Shown here: positions 23,287 to 31,588 of the stretch, piece after piece
How the letters are laid out: every line of letters starts with the position of its first letter
Position numbering within the stretch: the stretch's first letter is position 1
Source: Salinibacterium sp. SWN248
GTDB lineage: Bacteria; Actinomycetota; Actinomycetes; Actinomycetales; Microbacteriaceae
Assembly: GCF_015864575.1 (NCBI RefSeq)
Contig: NZ_JADYWW010000002.1
Coordinates: 62,001 to 126,000, forward strand
Length of the DNA stretch: 64,000 nucleotides
Direction of reading: 5' to 3'
The notes under the pieces: model-generated
Told to the model about the DNA's origin: nothing
The model's database searches: none
What the model saw: the letters and a program-made list of their open reading frames with translations, nothing else
Position numbers and translations under genes: made by a program

Positions 23287-24633
23287 ATGACTCTCGACAT
23301 AGCAGCACTTCAAGCAGACTTGCAGGCAAAAGGGATCGATGTTCTGCGCCTGATTTTCCCGGATGTGCTGGGAATCACCCGCTCAAAAGATCTTCTCGTC
23401 AGCCAATTACATCGCACGAAGTCTCCGCTGTTCTGCCAAGGCGTGTGGGTAACAACCACCGGCGGGGGCGTGCTCGACGGAAACGACATCATGTCATCCG
23501 GCCTTCCCGACCTCCTCACCCAGATCGACCCCGAGACCCTCACGATGATGCCGTGGGAGCCCGGCGTTGCCCTCGTCATCGGCGATGCATTCAACCCCGA
23601 CCACAGCCCCAGCGACGTCGCACCGCGTTCGGTGCTGCAGAACGTGATCGCAGAATATGCCGCCCTCGGCCTCACCCCGACCGTCGGCCCCGAACTTGAG
23701 TTCTACATCGCCAACTACGACGAAGACAACGGGTGGAGCCGCAGCCTCAGCCGCACCGGCCGCGTCTACACGACCGGCGAGCACGTCGACCCCGGTGGGC
23801 AATTCTTGAATCTCATGCGCATGCTCGACGGCATGGACATCGGCGTCTTCGCCGGCAACCACGAATTCAGCCCCTCGCAATACGAAATCAATCTCTGGCA
23901 CAGCGAGGCACTGGATGCCGCCGACCGCACTTTCCTCTTCAAGACCGCCGTGCGCGACATCGTCGCCCGCACCGGCAAGCACGCCCTCTTCGTGGGCAAG
24001 CCCTGGGACGACGAAGGCGGCAGCGGATTCCACTTGCACTTCTCCGTCGTCGACAGTGACGGCAACAACATCATGTCGGATGGCGGCGCTGGGCTCTCAG
24101 AGACCGCCAACCACATGATCGGTGGAATCCTCGCCCACGCCGGATCACTCGCAGCACTCTCGAACCCCACCGTTAACGCCTACAAGCGCCTCGGCCCGGA
24201 CACCCTGGCTCCCTACCGCGCCAACTGGGGCCACGATAACCGCAGCGCGATGCTGCGGGTACCGCCTGAGCGCGGCGCCGGCACGCGACTGGAAGTCCGC
24301 CTCGGCGACCCGGCAGCGAACCCGTATCTGCTGATCGCATCCACTCTGGCTGCTGGCCTTGATGGCATCAAGCGCAAGCTCACGGCACCCGCAGCAGTCG
24401 CGGGCTGGGCCTACGAAGACGAGTCGGCACCGATCTTGCCGATGACCCTCAGCGCCGCTCTGGACGCTCTCGACGCCGACACGGTGATGCGCGAGACCAT
24501 GGGCAGCACTGTGATTGATGTCTTCAGCGTGCTCAAGCGCGATGAAGTGATGCGCTACGAAGACTCTGTCGCCGACAAGACGACGCGCGACATCAGCCAG
24601 TGGGAGATCGACGAATACTTCGCCGACTACTAA
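23287..24633 (+). CDS. glutamine-synthetase-family ligase (gamma-glutamyl-amine synthetase-like)
   Basis: The 448-residue protein has the GS catalytic fold: PELEFYI (metal-binding Glu), GNHEFSPSQYEI, GSGFHLHFSV (His/Glu region), the ATP/glutamate-side NPTVNAYKRLGP and NRSAMLRVP. A GlnA-type adenylylation loop is not apparent. Paralogues (PuuA, GlnA3, GlnA4) join glutamate to polyamines or ethanolamine instead of ammonia. Its neighbours are an amidotransferase-type hydrolase, a permease and an amino acid decarboxylase, which supports amine conjugation rather than nitrogen assimilation. ATG 23287 follows GGAGGAAGA closely; an in-frame GTG at 23257 would lie inside the operator palindrome. Confidence 0.88.
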   Translation: MTLDIAALQADLQAKGIDVLRLIFPDVLGITRSKDLLVSQLHRTKSPLFCQGVWVTTTGGGVLDGNDIMSSGLPDLLTQIDPETLTMMPWEPGVALVIGDAFNPDHSPSDVAPRSVLQNVIAEYAALGLTPTVGPELEFYIANYDEDNGWSRSLSRTGRVYTTGEHVDPGGQFLNLMRMLDGMDIGVFAGNHEFSPSQYEINLWHSEALDAADRTFLFKTAVRDIVARTGKHALFVGKPWDDEGGSGFHLHFSVVDSDGNNIMSDGGAGLSETANHMIGGILAHAGSLAALSNPTVNAYKRLGPDTLAPYRANWGHDNRSAMLRVPPERGAGTRLEVRLGDPAANPYLLIASTLAAGLDGIKRKLTAPAAVAGWAYEDESAPILPMTLSAALDALDADTVMRETMGSTVIDVFSVLKRDEVMRYEDSVADKTTRDISQWEIDEYFADY

Positions 24634-24656
24634 GTCGGTGAACCGCTAGACACACG

Positions 24657-24689
24657 AAAAGCCCCGCCGAAGTTCTCGGCGGGGCTTTT
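24657..24689. terminator. bidirectional intrinsic terminator
   Basis: A 13-bp stem AAAAGCCCCGCCG / CGGCGGGGCTTTT with a 7-nt loop lies between the convergent ligase and acetoacetate-decarboxylase-family genes. The A and T tracts on the two sides suit termination in both directions. Confidence 0.93.
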
Positions 24690-24706
24690 CTGCGTGGTGA
24701 AGGAAC

Positions 24707-25516
24707 TTAGATCGCGTTCGAGCGGTCTTCTACGAGCTCGCCACCGTTGAACGTGACTCCGATCTCGCGGTAGTAGCCGCCGAGAATCTCTTGCACGGGC
24801 AGGATCGAGTGCAGCTCATCCCATTGCGAATCTCCGAGGTGAAGCTCGGCGTCGCCCTTCCAGGTCTCGCCAATCTCGACGTCGGTGCCGCCCATGGTGA
24901 TGAGCTGATCGAGGGACATGCCGGCATCCTTGCTGATGGATGGCATGAACCGGCTGTGCAGCATTTTGTGGCCGTTGACGAAGCCGTTGCTTTCAGCAGG
25001 CTCACGCAGCGTGACGACGGCCGAGGCGAGGCGGTGGTCGTACGCCGCGATGGAGGCGCCGAACTGGCCACCGTTCTCGAGCTTGGGGGTTGCTTTGCCC
25101 GTGTTGAAGACGCGAGTAACGGCGATGTTGCCGAGCTTCTTGGGGTAGCCCTGGAACCAGCCGCGGCCGATCGCGAAGTCTTTATTGACCCAGATGGCGA
25201 CACAGCGGCTGTAGACGATGCCCTTGTGGGAGCAGCGCACCACCATGAAGGCTTCGAGGTATTGAGCGCGAACAGGGTCGAGCAGTTCGAGGCCGCCAGT
25301 GCTGCAGGACTGCCAGTCGGCCCACACGATGGCAACAGCGCCAGGCTGTTCAGGGGCGAGGTCAATATCGTCAGGGAGGATCGCACGTACGTTGGCTGGA
25401 TCGGTCAGATACTCGACAGTGAGCAGCGTTCCCGAGTAGTACCAGGGCATCTTCGGCACGAGCGAACTTGACCCTTGAGGGGTGAGTGGAGGAAGAAATC
25501 CGTTGAGTTCGGTCAT
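24707..25516 (-). CDS. acetoacetate decarboxylase superfamily protein
   Basis: The 269-residue protein has the ADC fold signature. GWFQGYPKKLGNI near residues 120-130 carries the adjacent lysines, the first of which would form the Schiff base in true acetoacetate decarboxylase. The N-terminal PWYYSGTLLTVEYLTDPANVRAILPDDIDL is typical. The superfamily also includes enzymes that process other keto acids and aldol products, so decarboxylation of acetoacetate itself is not certain. An operator of the MarR type lies 25 nt before the ATG, linking it to the ring-cleavage regulon and suggesting a role late in the same pathway, for instance on an oxo-acid intermediate. Confidence 0.85.
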   Translation of the reverse strand: MTELNGFLPPLTPQGSSSLVPKMPWYYSGTLLTVEYLTDPANVRAILPDDIDLAPEQPGAVAIVWADWQSCSTGGLELLDPVRAQYLEAFMVVRCSHKGIVYSRCVAIWVNKDFAIGRGWFQGYPKKLGNIAVTRVFNTGKATPKLENGGQFGASIAAYDHRLASAVVTLREPAESNGFVNGHKMLHSRFMPSISKDAGMSLDQLITMGGTDVEIGETWKGDAELHLGDSQWDELHSILPVQEILGGYYREIGVTFNGGELVEDRSNAI

Positions 25517-25540
25517 GCGCCAGAGTGTAGCCCAAAACAG

Positions 25541-25552
25541 TTCGTATCCGAA
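25541..25552. promoter_or_regulatory. palindromic operator C before the acetoacetate-decarboxylase-family gene
   Basis: TTCG-TATC-CGAA has perfect 4-bp arms around the same TATC core as operator B. It starts 25 nt upstream of the reverse-strand ATG at 25516. Confidence 0.62.
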
Positions 25553-25609
25553 TGAATTTCCAGAAACCCTTGACTAAGTCACCCTGTCTTCGCCATTGTT
25601 GAACCCAAC

Positions 25610-25627
25610 TCGTTCGGATACGGACGA
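25610..25627. promoter_or_regulatory. palindromic operator D before the APC permease
   Basis: TCGTTCG-GATA-CGGACGA has 6 of 7 matching arm positions. It lies just downstream of a plausible promoter (TTGACT at 25570-25575, CATTGT at 25594-25599, 18-bp spacing) and 31 nt before the permease ATG, as expected for a repressor site. Confidence 0.65.
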
Positions 25628-25658
25628 CTTGATTTAGAACTCAACGAGGAGTTTCACT

Positions 25659-27155
25659 ATGGCGCTTGACCAAAAATCCCAGGAAAGCCCCGATCGGACC
25701 CTGCGCAAAGGGCGACTCGGTGTAATCGGAATCGTCTTCTTTGTCGTGGCCGCCGCCGCACCGCTGGTCGGAATGACCGGCGCCGTGCCCGTGGCCATCG
25801 TTCTCGGTAACGGTGCAGCCGCCCCCGGCGCGTACTTGTTTGCCGGCATCGTGCTTCTCCTGTTCAGCGTCGGTTACGCCGCGATGAGCCAACGCGTTAC
25901 CAATACCGGCGCCTTCTTCGCCTATGTCGGCCGCGGACTCGGGCGCAACGCCGGAATCGCCTCCTCGTTCGTGTCGATCCTCGCGTACCTCACCATCCAG
26001 CTCGCCATCTATGGCTTCTTCGGTGGCGTCATGGCCGGCCAGGTCGGACTTCTCCCCTGGTGGGCCTGGACGCTTCTCGCGTGGCTCGTCGTTACCGGCC
26101 TCTCGCTTGCTCGCGTGGACGTCGGCGCCAAGCTACTCGGTGTGCTCATGCTCGCCGAAGTCACCGTGCTTGTCATCGCAGCCGTGGCAATCCTCGCCGA
26201 TGGTGGCCCCGAGGGCCTCAACTGGGGTGCCTCCTTCTCCCCTGACCTGATTCTTGCTGGTGGCCTCGCAGGCTCCGCCGGTATCGCGTTCGCGTTCGCC
26301 TTCGCCTCCTTCATCGGCTTCGAAGCAACCGCCATCTACGGCGAAGAGAGCGTCAACCCGAAGCGTGCCGTACCGCGCGCTACCTACCTTGCTGTTGGCC
26401 TCATCACCGTACTGTTTGCCTTCACCGCTTTCGCCCTTGTCACCGGTATGGGCGCCTCGAACGTGATCGACCAGACGCTCGAACGTTCAGCCGGTCTCGA
26501 AGACCCGGCCGCTGTGCTCTTCACTCTGGCCAGCGAATACGTCGGACCATGGCTCGCCACGCTCATGAGCATCCTCGTGCTCTCGAGCCTGTTCGCCGGA
26601 CTGCTCGCATTCCAGAACGCCGCAAGCCGCTACCTCTTCGCCCTCGGCCGCGGTGGCGTGCTGGCGAGCTCGGTGGGAACCGTGAATGGTCGCGGAGCCC
26701 CCGGTCGTGCATCCATCATCGTGTCGATCATTAGCGGTGTTGTGATCGTGCTGTTCGCTGCGTTCCAGCTCGACCCCATCGGCAACATGTTCTTCTGGTT
26801 CAGTGGCCTCGCCGTGGTGGCGATCGTGCTGATCGAAGCGCTCGTCTGCGTGGCGATCATCCGCTTCTTCCTGATGAACAAGGGCACCGAGAACATCTTC
26901 GTGACGATGATCGCTCCGGTGCTGGCCTTCATCGGTCTCGTGCTGGCCGAGTACCTGCTGATGTCACGCTTCGGCCTGCTCGCCGGCGACCTCACGCTTG
27001 CTGCCGGAGTCGACCCGACCGTCACCGCCTTCGGACTCAACGCCTTCGGCTGGTTCCTCGTGCTGTCACCGTTCATCGCTCTCGTGATCGGCTACATCGT
27101 GTCGATGGTTCGCAAGGACCTCAACGAAGAACTGCTGCAGGATGTGATTTCTTAA
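25659..27155 (+). CDS. APC-family amino acid/amine permease
   Basis: The 498-residue membrane protein has about twelve to fourteen hydrophobic spans. The first begins at VIGIVFFVVAAAAPLVGMTGAVPVAIV, and the conserved span 6 region reads FASFIGFEATAIYGEESVNPKRAVPRATY, typical of APC transporters of the YveA/gamma-aminobutyrate branch. It should import an amino acid, amine or related compound in symport with protons. CGAGGAG lies about 7 nt before the ATG. With operator D upstream and a strong terminator downstream it is a single-gene unit of the proposed MarR regulon and a candidate importer for the pathway substrate. Confidence 0.9.
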   Translation: MALDQKSQESPDRTLRKGRLGVIGIVFFVVAAAAPLVGMTGAVPVAIVLGNGAAAPGAYLFAGIVLLLFSVGYAAMSQRVTNTGAFFAYVGRGLGRNAGIASSFVSILAYLTIQLAIYGFFGGVMAGQVGLLPWWAWTLLAWLVVTGLSLARVDVGAKLLGVLMLAEVTVLVIAAVAILADGGPEGLNWGASFSPDLILAGGLAGSAGIAFAFAFASFIGFEATAIYGEESVNPKRAVPRATYLAVGLITVLFAFTAFALVTGMGASNVIDQTLERSAGLEDPAAVLFTLASEYVGPWLATLMSILVLSSLFAGLLAFQNAASRYLFALGRGGVLASSVGTVNGRGAPGRASIIVSIISGVVIVLFAAFQLDPIGNMFFWFSGLAVVAIVLIEALVCVAIIRFFLMNKGTENIFVTMIAPVLAFIGLVLAEYLLMSRFGLLAGDLTLAAGVDPTVTAFGLNAFGWFLVLSPFIALVIGYIVSMVRKDLNEELLQDVIS

Positions 27156-27165
27156 ATCCCGCACA

Positions 27166-27201
27166 CGAATGGCCCCGACACTTCGGTGTCGGGGCCATTC
27201 G
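27166..27201. terminator. strong intrinsic terminator with a TTCG tetraloop
   Basis: A 16-bp perfect stem starting CGAATGGCCCCGACAC closes on a TTCG loop, 10 bp after the permease stop. It also lies beyond the end of the converging sulfurtransferase gene. Confidence 0.93.
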
Positions 27202-27246
27202 GTAGTTAAAGGGAGCGCGGTGAAACGCCGTTAGATCGTCGCGCCG

Positions 27247-28107
27247 TTAGGGCGTAGCCCCAGTCGCGACGGGCCGCTCCGGCTGATTGGCCCAAGCGGA
27301 CCACGATCCGGGAAAGACGGCCGGGCGGAAGCCCGCAACCGTCAGCGCCAGAGCATCGTGCGCCGCCGTCACCCCGGAACCGCAATACACCCCCACCGCA
27401 CGATCGACACTGACGCCGAGGGCTTCGTAGCGTTCGCGCAATGTGTCGGGGTCGAGAAAGTGACCAGCGTCATCCAAGTTTGCTGATGTCGGAGCGCTGA
27501 TCGCCCCAGGGATGTGGCCGGCACGAGGATCGATCGGCTCGGTCTCGCCCCGGTAGCGTTCGCCGGCGCGAGCATCGAGCAGCACGCCATTCGCCGGAAG
27601 CGACGCAGCGTCGTCGGCACTCAACACGGGCTCGTGACCAGCGCTCAGCGTGATCGCGCCCGGCACGACACTCGTCATATCGTCAGCGCCGACAGCGAGT
27701 GGATGCCCGGCCGTCGTCCACGCGGACAGCGCGCCATCGAGCACCCGCACGTCGGAAGCGCCCATGTAACGCAGCAACCACCACGCGCGGCCCGCAGCAA
27801 GACTGTTCCAGTCGTCATAGACAACAACCGTGTCGCCATCGTTGAGACCCCAGCCGCGCGCGGCAGCCTGAAAATCTGCGGCATCAGGCAACGGATGCCG
27901 CCCCTCCTGCGGTTCCCCCTGGCGGGCGAGCTCGGTGTCGAGGTCGACGTACACCGCACCAGGGATGTGCCCTTCCCTATAAAGAGGTAGCCCAGCGGGC
28001 CCGCCCAAGCTCCAGCGCACATCGAGAACCCGTACCGGCGCTCCCCCGGAGGCCGCATCGTCGAGCAGTGCGGCAAGTTCGTTCGCGGTGACGAGGGGGT
28101 GTGGCAT
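27247..28107 (-). CDS. tandem-rhodanese sulfurtransferase (thiosulfate/3-mercaptopyruvate type)
   Basis: The 286-residue protein has two rhodanese domains. The N-terminal one (LLDDAAS...VRVLDVRWSLGG...) is inactive and the C-terminal one carries the nucleophile in VYCGSGVTAAHDALAL. The CGSGV loop resembles 3-mercaptopyruvate sulfurtransferases more than the CRKGV loop of thiosulfate enzymes. It moves sulfane sulfur to cyanide or thiol acceptors in the cytoplasm. ATG 28107 with GGAG 6 nt upstream is preferred; the frame extends to 28194 with other candidate starts. Confidence 0.88.
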   Translation of the reverse strand: MPHPLVTANELAALLDDAASGGAPVRVLDVRWSLGGPAGLPLYREGHIPGAVYVDLDTELARQGEPQEGRHPLPDAADFQAAARGWGLNDGDTVVVYDDWNSLAAGRAWWLLRYMGASDVRVLDGALSAWTTAGHPLAVGADDMTSVVPGAITLSAGHEPVLSADDAASLPANGVLLDARAGERYRGETEPIDPRAGHIPGAISAPTSANLDDAGHFLDPDTLRERYEALGVSVDRAVGVYCGSGVTAAHDALALTVAGFRPAVFPGSWSAWANQPERPVATGATP

Positions 28108-28261
28108 CCGGGGCTCCGATCGTGGGGATAGCTCCATGATGACATTCGCCGCGGCGATGCCGTGACTGGCCACAACACTGGCGCCCATCTCCACGCGCCC
28201 AGATGAGGGGGATGCTTAATTCCGAAATTATCTCAATAATGGTGTGTAGCGTCGCGGTAAC

Positions 28262-28281
28262 GCGAGGTATTGCGAGGTATT
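28262..28281. repeat. short tandem repeat, 10 bp x 2
   Basis: GCGAGGTATT is repeated exactly twice, with GCGA of a third copy following. It lies in the leader of the small zinc-ribbon gene, after a TAGCGT -10-like element at 28247-28252. Confidence 0.6.
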
Positions 28282-28305
28282 GCGAACAGGGAGCCAGATT
28301 CAACG

Positions 28306-28461
28306 ATGTCGAACACCACGGCCGAATGTCCCCTGTGCGAAAACTATGGTGCCCACGAACGCTCTGATAGCAATTGGTTCCGCTGTGCGCACTGCACCAC
28401 GTCGTGGGGGTGCCCCGCCGACATCCCTAAAGATGCCGACGGGGCTGTACAACTCAATTAG
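28306..28461 (+). CDS. small Cys-rich (zinc-ribbon-like) protein
   Basis: The 51-residue product has CPLC near residue 8 and CAHC near residue 27, spaced as in a zinc ribbon, plus one extra Cys in WGCPADIP. It resembles short actinobacterial zinc-ribbon proteins of unknown role. The ATG at 28306 is the natural start, although the ribosome binding site is weak and distant (GGGAG about 13 nt upstream). The last 4 bp overlap the convergent permease gene. Confidence 0.6.
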   Translation: MSNTTAECPLCENYGAHERSDSNWFRCAHCTTSWGCPADIPKDADGAVQLN

Positions 28462-30002
28462 CTCCGAGGTTCGTCCCGACCGTCAGCAGCGAGAAGTTCC
28501 TCCTCGACGGCACCGCCATACCCCTCCTTTTGAGGATCCCCGTGGAGCCCGCCAGAGATCGCGTATTCCTCTTCAGGCGAGAGCACGAGGCGCTTGCGAC
28601 CGTAGAGCCCGAAGATCGCAAGCATCACGATGTAGACCACAGCGATGGCCCCGATCGCCGGACGAGCGGGCTCGTTGATGAAGAAGCCGAAGAAGATCGC
28701 CAACGAAAGAACGCCGCCGATAATGGCTCCGGGAACACCCCAGGGGCTGCGGTAGGGGCGGTTTGCGTTCGGGTATTTCTTGCGCAAAATCAAGAACGAC
28801 ACCATCTGCAGCACGTAAGCAATAACAGCGCCCCACACCGCGATGTTCAAGACGATTGCACCCGCGACGCCATCTGCGCCGCCGAGGCTGTCAACGAGAA
28901 CCAGAGCGACGTAGCCGATAATTGCGCCCACTAAGAGCGCAACAGCGGGAGTCTGACGCTTGCCTGTGAGTGACAAGAATTTCGGGTAATAACCGGCGCG
29001 TGACAGTGAATACATGTTGCGTCCGTAAGCAAACATGATTCCCTGCAACGACGCGAAGAGCCCGATGAGCGCAAACAACGCGAGGGCCGCCGCTGCTTGG
29101 TCTCCGACGATCGCACGGAATCCATCGAGTAGGGGCTCTCCCGAAGTAGAAATCTCAGAAGCACCAACGATTCCAGTGTTGAGGAAGAGCACCAGAAGAC
29201 CCGTGATGATCAGCGTCGTGCGAGCGATCAACCCGGCCTTCGGGATGTCACGCACAGGGTTGTGAGCCTCTTCCGCAGCGAGCGGCAATTCTTCGATTCC
29301 CAAGAAGAACCACATGGCATAAGGAAGCGCGAAGAGAATCGGCACTATGCCATGAGGCAGGAAGGATGATTGCCCCGGATCGGCAGCGATGTTGAACAAG
29401 TTGTCCCAGCTGAAAAGACCGGAGAATGCTGCCATGACGGAGAAAACGAGCAGGATGGTGATCGAAACAATCGCCACGATGATCGCAAATTTGAATGAAA
29501 TCGCTGCGCCGGCCGAGTTCAGCCCGATGAACACGATGTACAGAATCAGCCACCACACTGGCGCCGGCAGCGAGAAGCCCAAGAGCTCGCTCGTAATGAA
29601 GTCGGCATATCCCGCTGAGAAGTAAACGATGACCGCCGTAGTAGCAACGTATTCAATCGTCTCAGCGAGCCCCGTTACGAAGCCACCCCACGGGCCCATT
29701 GCGGCACGAGCGAAGGAGTAAGCTCCGCCGGTGTGTGGCATGGCGGATGCCATTTCACCGATGCTGAAGATCATTCCGTAATACATAAAGATGAGCAGGG
29801 CGAAGGCGATCAGCATTCCGCCGAAGCCAGCGAACCCGATTCCGAAGTTCCAGCCGGAGAAGTCGCCCGAGATAACGGCTGCAACCGCGAGCCCCCACAG
29901 CCCCCAGATTCCCGCCGTGCGTTTGAGTGTGCGTTTCTCGAAATACCCGGCCGCAGCCGTCGTGTATTTCACCCCGGAGACGTTCAGTGTGTCTTTGGAC
30001 AT
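28458..30002 (-). CDS. APC-superfamily permease, ethanolamine permease-like
   Basis: The 514-residue protein has an N-terminus GVKYTTAAAGYFEKRTLKRTAGIWGLW and a conserved MPHTGGAYSFARAAMGPWGG segment, both features of the ethanolamine permease (Eat/EutP-type) branch of the APC family. About twelve hydrophobic spans follow, with FFLGIEELPLAAEEAHNPVRDIPKA near residue 235. Import of ethanolamine or a similar small amine is expected. It is divergent from a gamma-glutamyl-ligase operon across a 218-bp promoter region, the arrangement expected for transporter and catabolic genes under shared control. Confidence 0.87.
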   Translation of the reverse strand: MSKDTLNVSGVKYTTAAAGYFEKRTLKRTAGIWGLWGLAVAAVISGDFSGWNFGIGFAGFGGMLIAFALLIFMYYGMIFSIGEMASAMPHTGGAYSFARAAMGPWGGFVTGLAETIEYVATTAVIVYFSAGYADFITSELLGFSLPAPVWWLILYIVFIGLNSAGAAISFKFAIIVAIVSITILLVFSVMAAFSGLFSWDNLFNIAADPGQSSFLPHGIVPILFALPYAMWFFLGIEELPLAAEEAHNPVRDIPKAGLIARTTLIITGLLVLFLNTGIVGASEISTSGEPLLDGFRAIVGDQAAAALALFALIGLFASLQGIMFAYGRNMYSLSRAGYYPKFLSLTGKRQTPAVALLVGAIIGYVALVLVDSLGGADGVAGAIVLNIAVWGAVIAYVLQMVSFLILRKKYPNANRPYRSPWGVPGAIIGGVLSLAIFFGFFINEPARPAIGAIAVVYIVMLAIFGLYGRKRLVLSPEEEYAISGGLHGDPQKEGYGGAVEEELLAADGRDEPRS

Positions 30003-30173
30003 CCTGTTTCCTTTGCAGTCTGGTTGCGTGCACCGACGGGTCGATCACACAATGCTGGGAGAATCCTTGCGATGACTATACGGTTATCAATGGTTGTTGA
30101 CTACCCATAATCCACAGAAATTTCCCGCGATGGTGGGGAAGATTTATGAGCAACACAGTCATCAATGTGTTCT

Positions 30174-30195
30174 AATGGTCGGAAAGCGCACCATT
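30174..30195. promoter_or_regulatory. inverted repeat AATGGT-N10-ACCATT, candidate GntR/FadR operator
   Basis: Exact 6-bp arms lie 25 nt before the ligase ATG in the divergent promoter gap. FadR-group sites centre on a TGGT...ACCA pattern, and a FadR-like gene ends this operon, but the 10-nt spacing is longer than usual. Confidence 0.45.
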
Positions 30196-30220
30196 TGACT
30201 TGCTTAATGAGGAGAAGTTA

Positions 30221-31588
30221 ATGTCCCCCAGCTCCGGTAACCTCACGCTCGCAGAACTCAAAGACGATGTTGCCAGTGGCGCAGTCGACACGGTTCTCGT
30301 AGCCTTCACCGACATGCAGGGACGACTGGTGGGCAAGCGCCTCTCGGCGAGACTCTTTCTTGAGGATGCCGCGGCTCACGGTGCCGAATGCTGCAACTAT
30401 CTCTTGGCCGTTGACGTCGACATGAACACTGTCGAGGGCTACGCCATGTCGAGCTGGTCGCGCGGTTATGGCGACATGGTGATGGTGCCCGACATCGGCA
30501 CCCTCCGTCGCGCGCCCTGGCTCACGGCAACCGCCCTAGTAACTGCCGATCTGCGCTGGCATGACGAAACGCCCGTAGCGCCCTCTCCTCGTCAGATCCT
30601 CAAAGCCCAACTCGCCCGCCTCGCAGAACGTGGCCTCGACACGTTCGTCGCCACTGAGCTCGAGTTCATTGTATTTGACGACAGTTACCGCGAGGCGTGG
30701 AAGAAGGGTTACCGGGAACTTTCTGCCGCCACCGACTACAACATCGACTACAACGTGCTGGCGTCCACGCGCATGGAACCACTGCTGCGCGACATCCGTA
30801 ACGGCATGGATGGCGCCGGCATGTATTGCGAGGGCGTCAAAGGCGAATGCAATCCTGGCCAGCAAGAGATCGGCTTCCGCTACGCCTCAGCCCTCGACAC
30901 GTGCGACAACCACTCGATCTACAAGAACGGCGCGAAAGAAATCGCCGATGCGCACGGCAAGAGCCTCACCTTCATGGCGAAGTACAACGAGAAGGAAGGC
31001 AATAGCTGCCACATCCACATCAGCCTGCGAGGAACCGACGGCACCGCCGTCTTTGCCGACAAGGATGCCGAACACGGCATGTCAAAAATGTTCCGTCACT
31101 TTATTGCAGGCCAGCTCGCGGTCATGCGGGAACTCACTCTGTTCTCCGCCCCCAACATCAACTCGTACAAGCGCTACGTTCCGGGAAGCTTTGCACCCAC
31201 CGCACTCGCGTGGGGTCTCGATAACCGCACGTGTGCCCTGCGCGTCGTTGGGCAGGGCCACGGAATGCGCGTCGAGAACCGCGTTCCCGGCGGAGACGTG
31301 AATCAGTACCTTGCCGTCAGCGCCCTCATTGCGGCCGGGCTCTACGGCATCGACAACGAGCTTGAACTCGACGATGCCTTTGAAGGCAACGCCTACACGA
31401 GCGATGTTCCGCGGGTTCCGGCAACGCTGCGTGAAGCGGCCGACCTGTTCGCGTCATCCACGTTTGCCCGTGACGCTTTCGGCGACGAAGTAGTTGACCA
31501 TTACCTCAACTACGCCGCAATTGAACTGGCTGCCTTTGATTCTGCAGTAACCGATTGGGAAAAGGTGCGCGGCTTTGAACGACTCTGA
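30221..31588 (+). CDS. glutamine-synthetase-family ligase (gamma-glutamylpolyamine/ethanolamide synthetase-like)
   Basis: The 455-residue protein shows the GS fold: TELEFIVFDD, GECNPGQQEIGFRYAS, GNSCHIHISL, NINSYKRYVPGSFAP and NRTCALRVVG. The sequence pattern follows the PuuA/GlnA3/GlnA4 branch rather than housekeeping GlnA. It would condense glutamate with the imported amine using ATP. The ATG has GAGGAG 6 nt upstream; the frame extends to 30200 but without support. The stop overlaps the TTG start of the gamma-glutamyl hydrolase by 14 bp. Given the ethanolamine-type permease opposite, gamma-glutamylethanolamide is the favoured product, with polyamines as the alternative. Confidence 0.88.
   Translation: MSPSSGNLTLAELKDDVASGAVDTVLVAFTDMQGRLVGKRLSARLFLEDAAAHGAECCNYLLAVDVDMNTVEGYAMSSWSRGYGDMVMVPDIGTLRRAPWLTATALVTADLRWHDETPVAPSPRQILKAQLARLAERGLDTFVATELEFIVFDDSYREAWKKGYRELSAATDYNIDYNVLASTRMEPLLRDIRNGMDGAGMYCEGVKGECNPGQQEIGFRYASALDTCDNHSIYKNGAKEIADAHGKSLTFMAKYNEKEGNSCHIHISLRGTDGTAVFADKDAEHGMSKMFRHFIAGQLAVMRELTLFSAPNINSYKRYVPGSFAPTALAWGLDNRTCALRVVGQGHGMRVENRVPGGDVNQYLAVSALIAAGLYGIDNELELDDAFEGNAYTSDVPRVPATLREAADLFASSTFARDAFGDEVVDHYLNYAAIELAAFDSAVTDWEKVRGFERL

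Noticed and set aside
12802-27155. Horizontally acquired island
   Set aside because: No integrase, tRNA junction, direct repeat ends or obvious change in base or codon use is visible; Asp-Ala GGATGC words continue through it.
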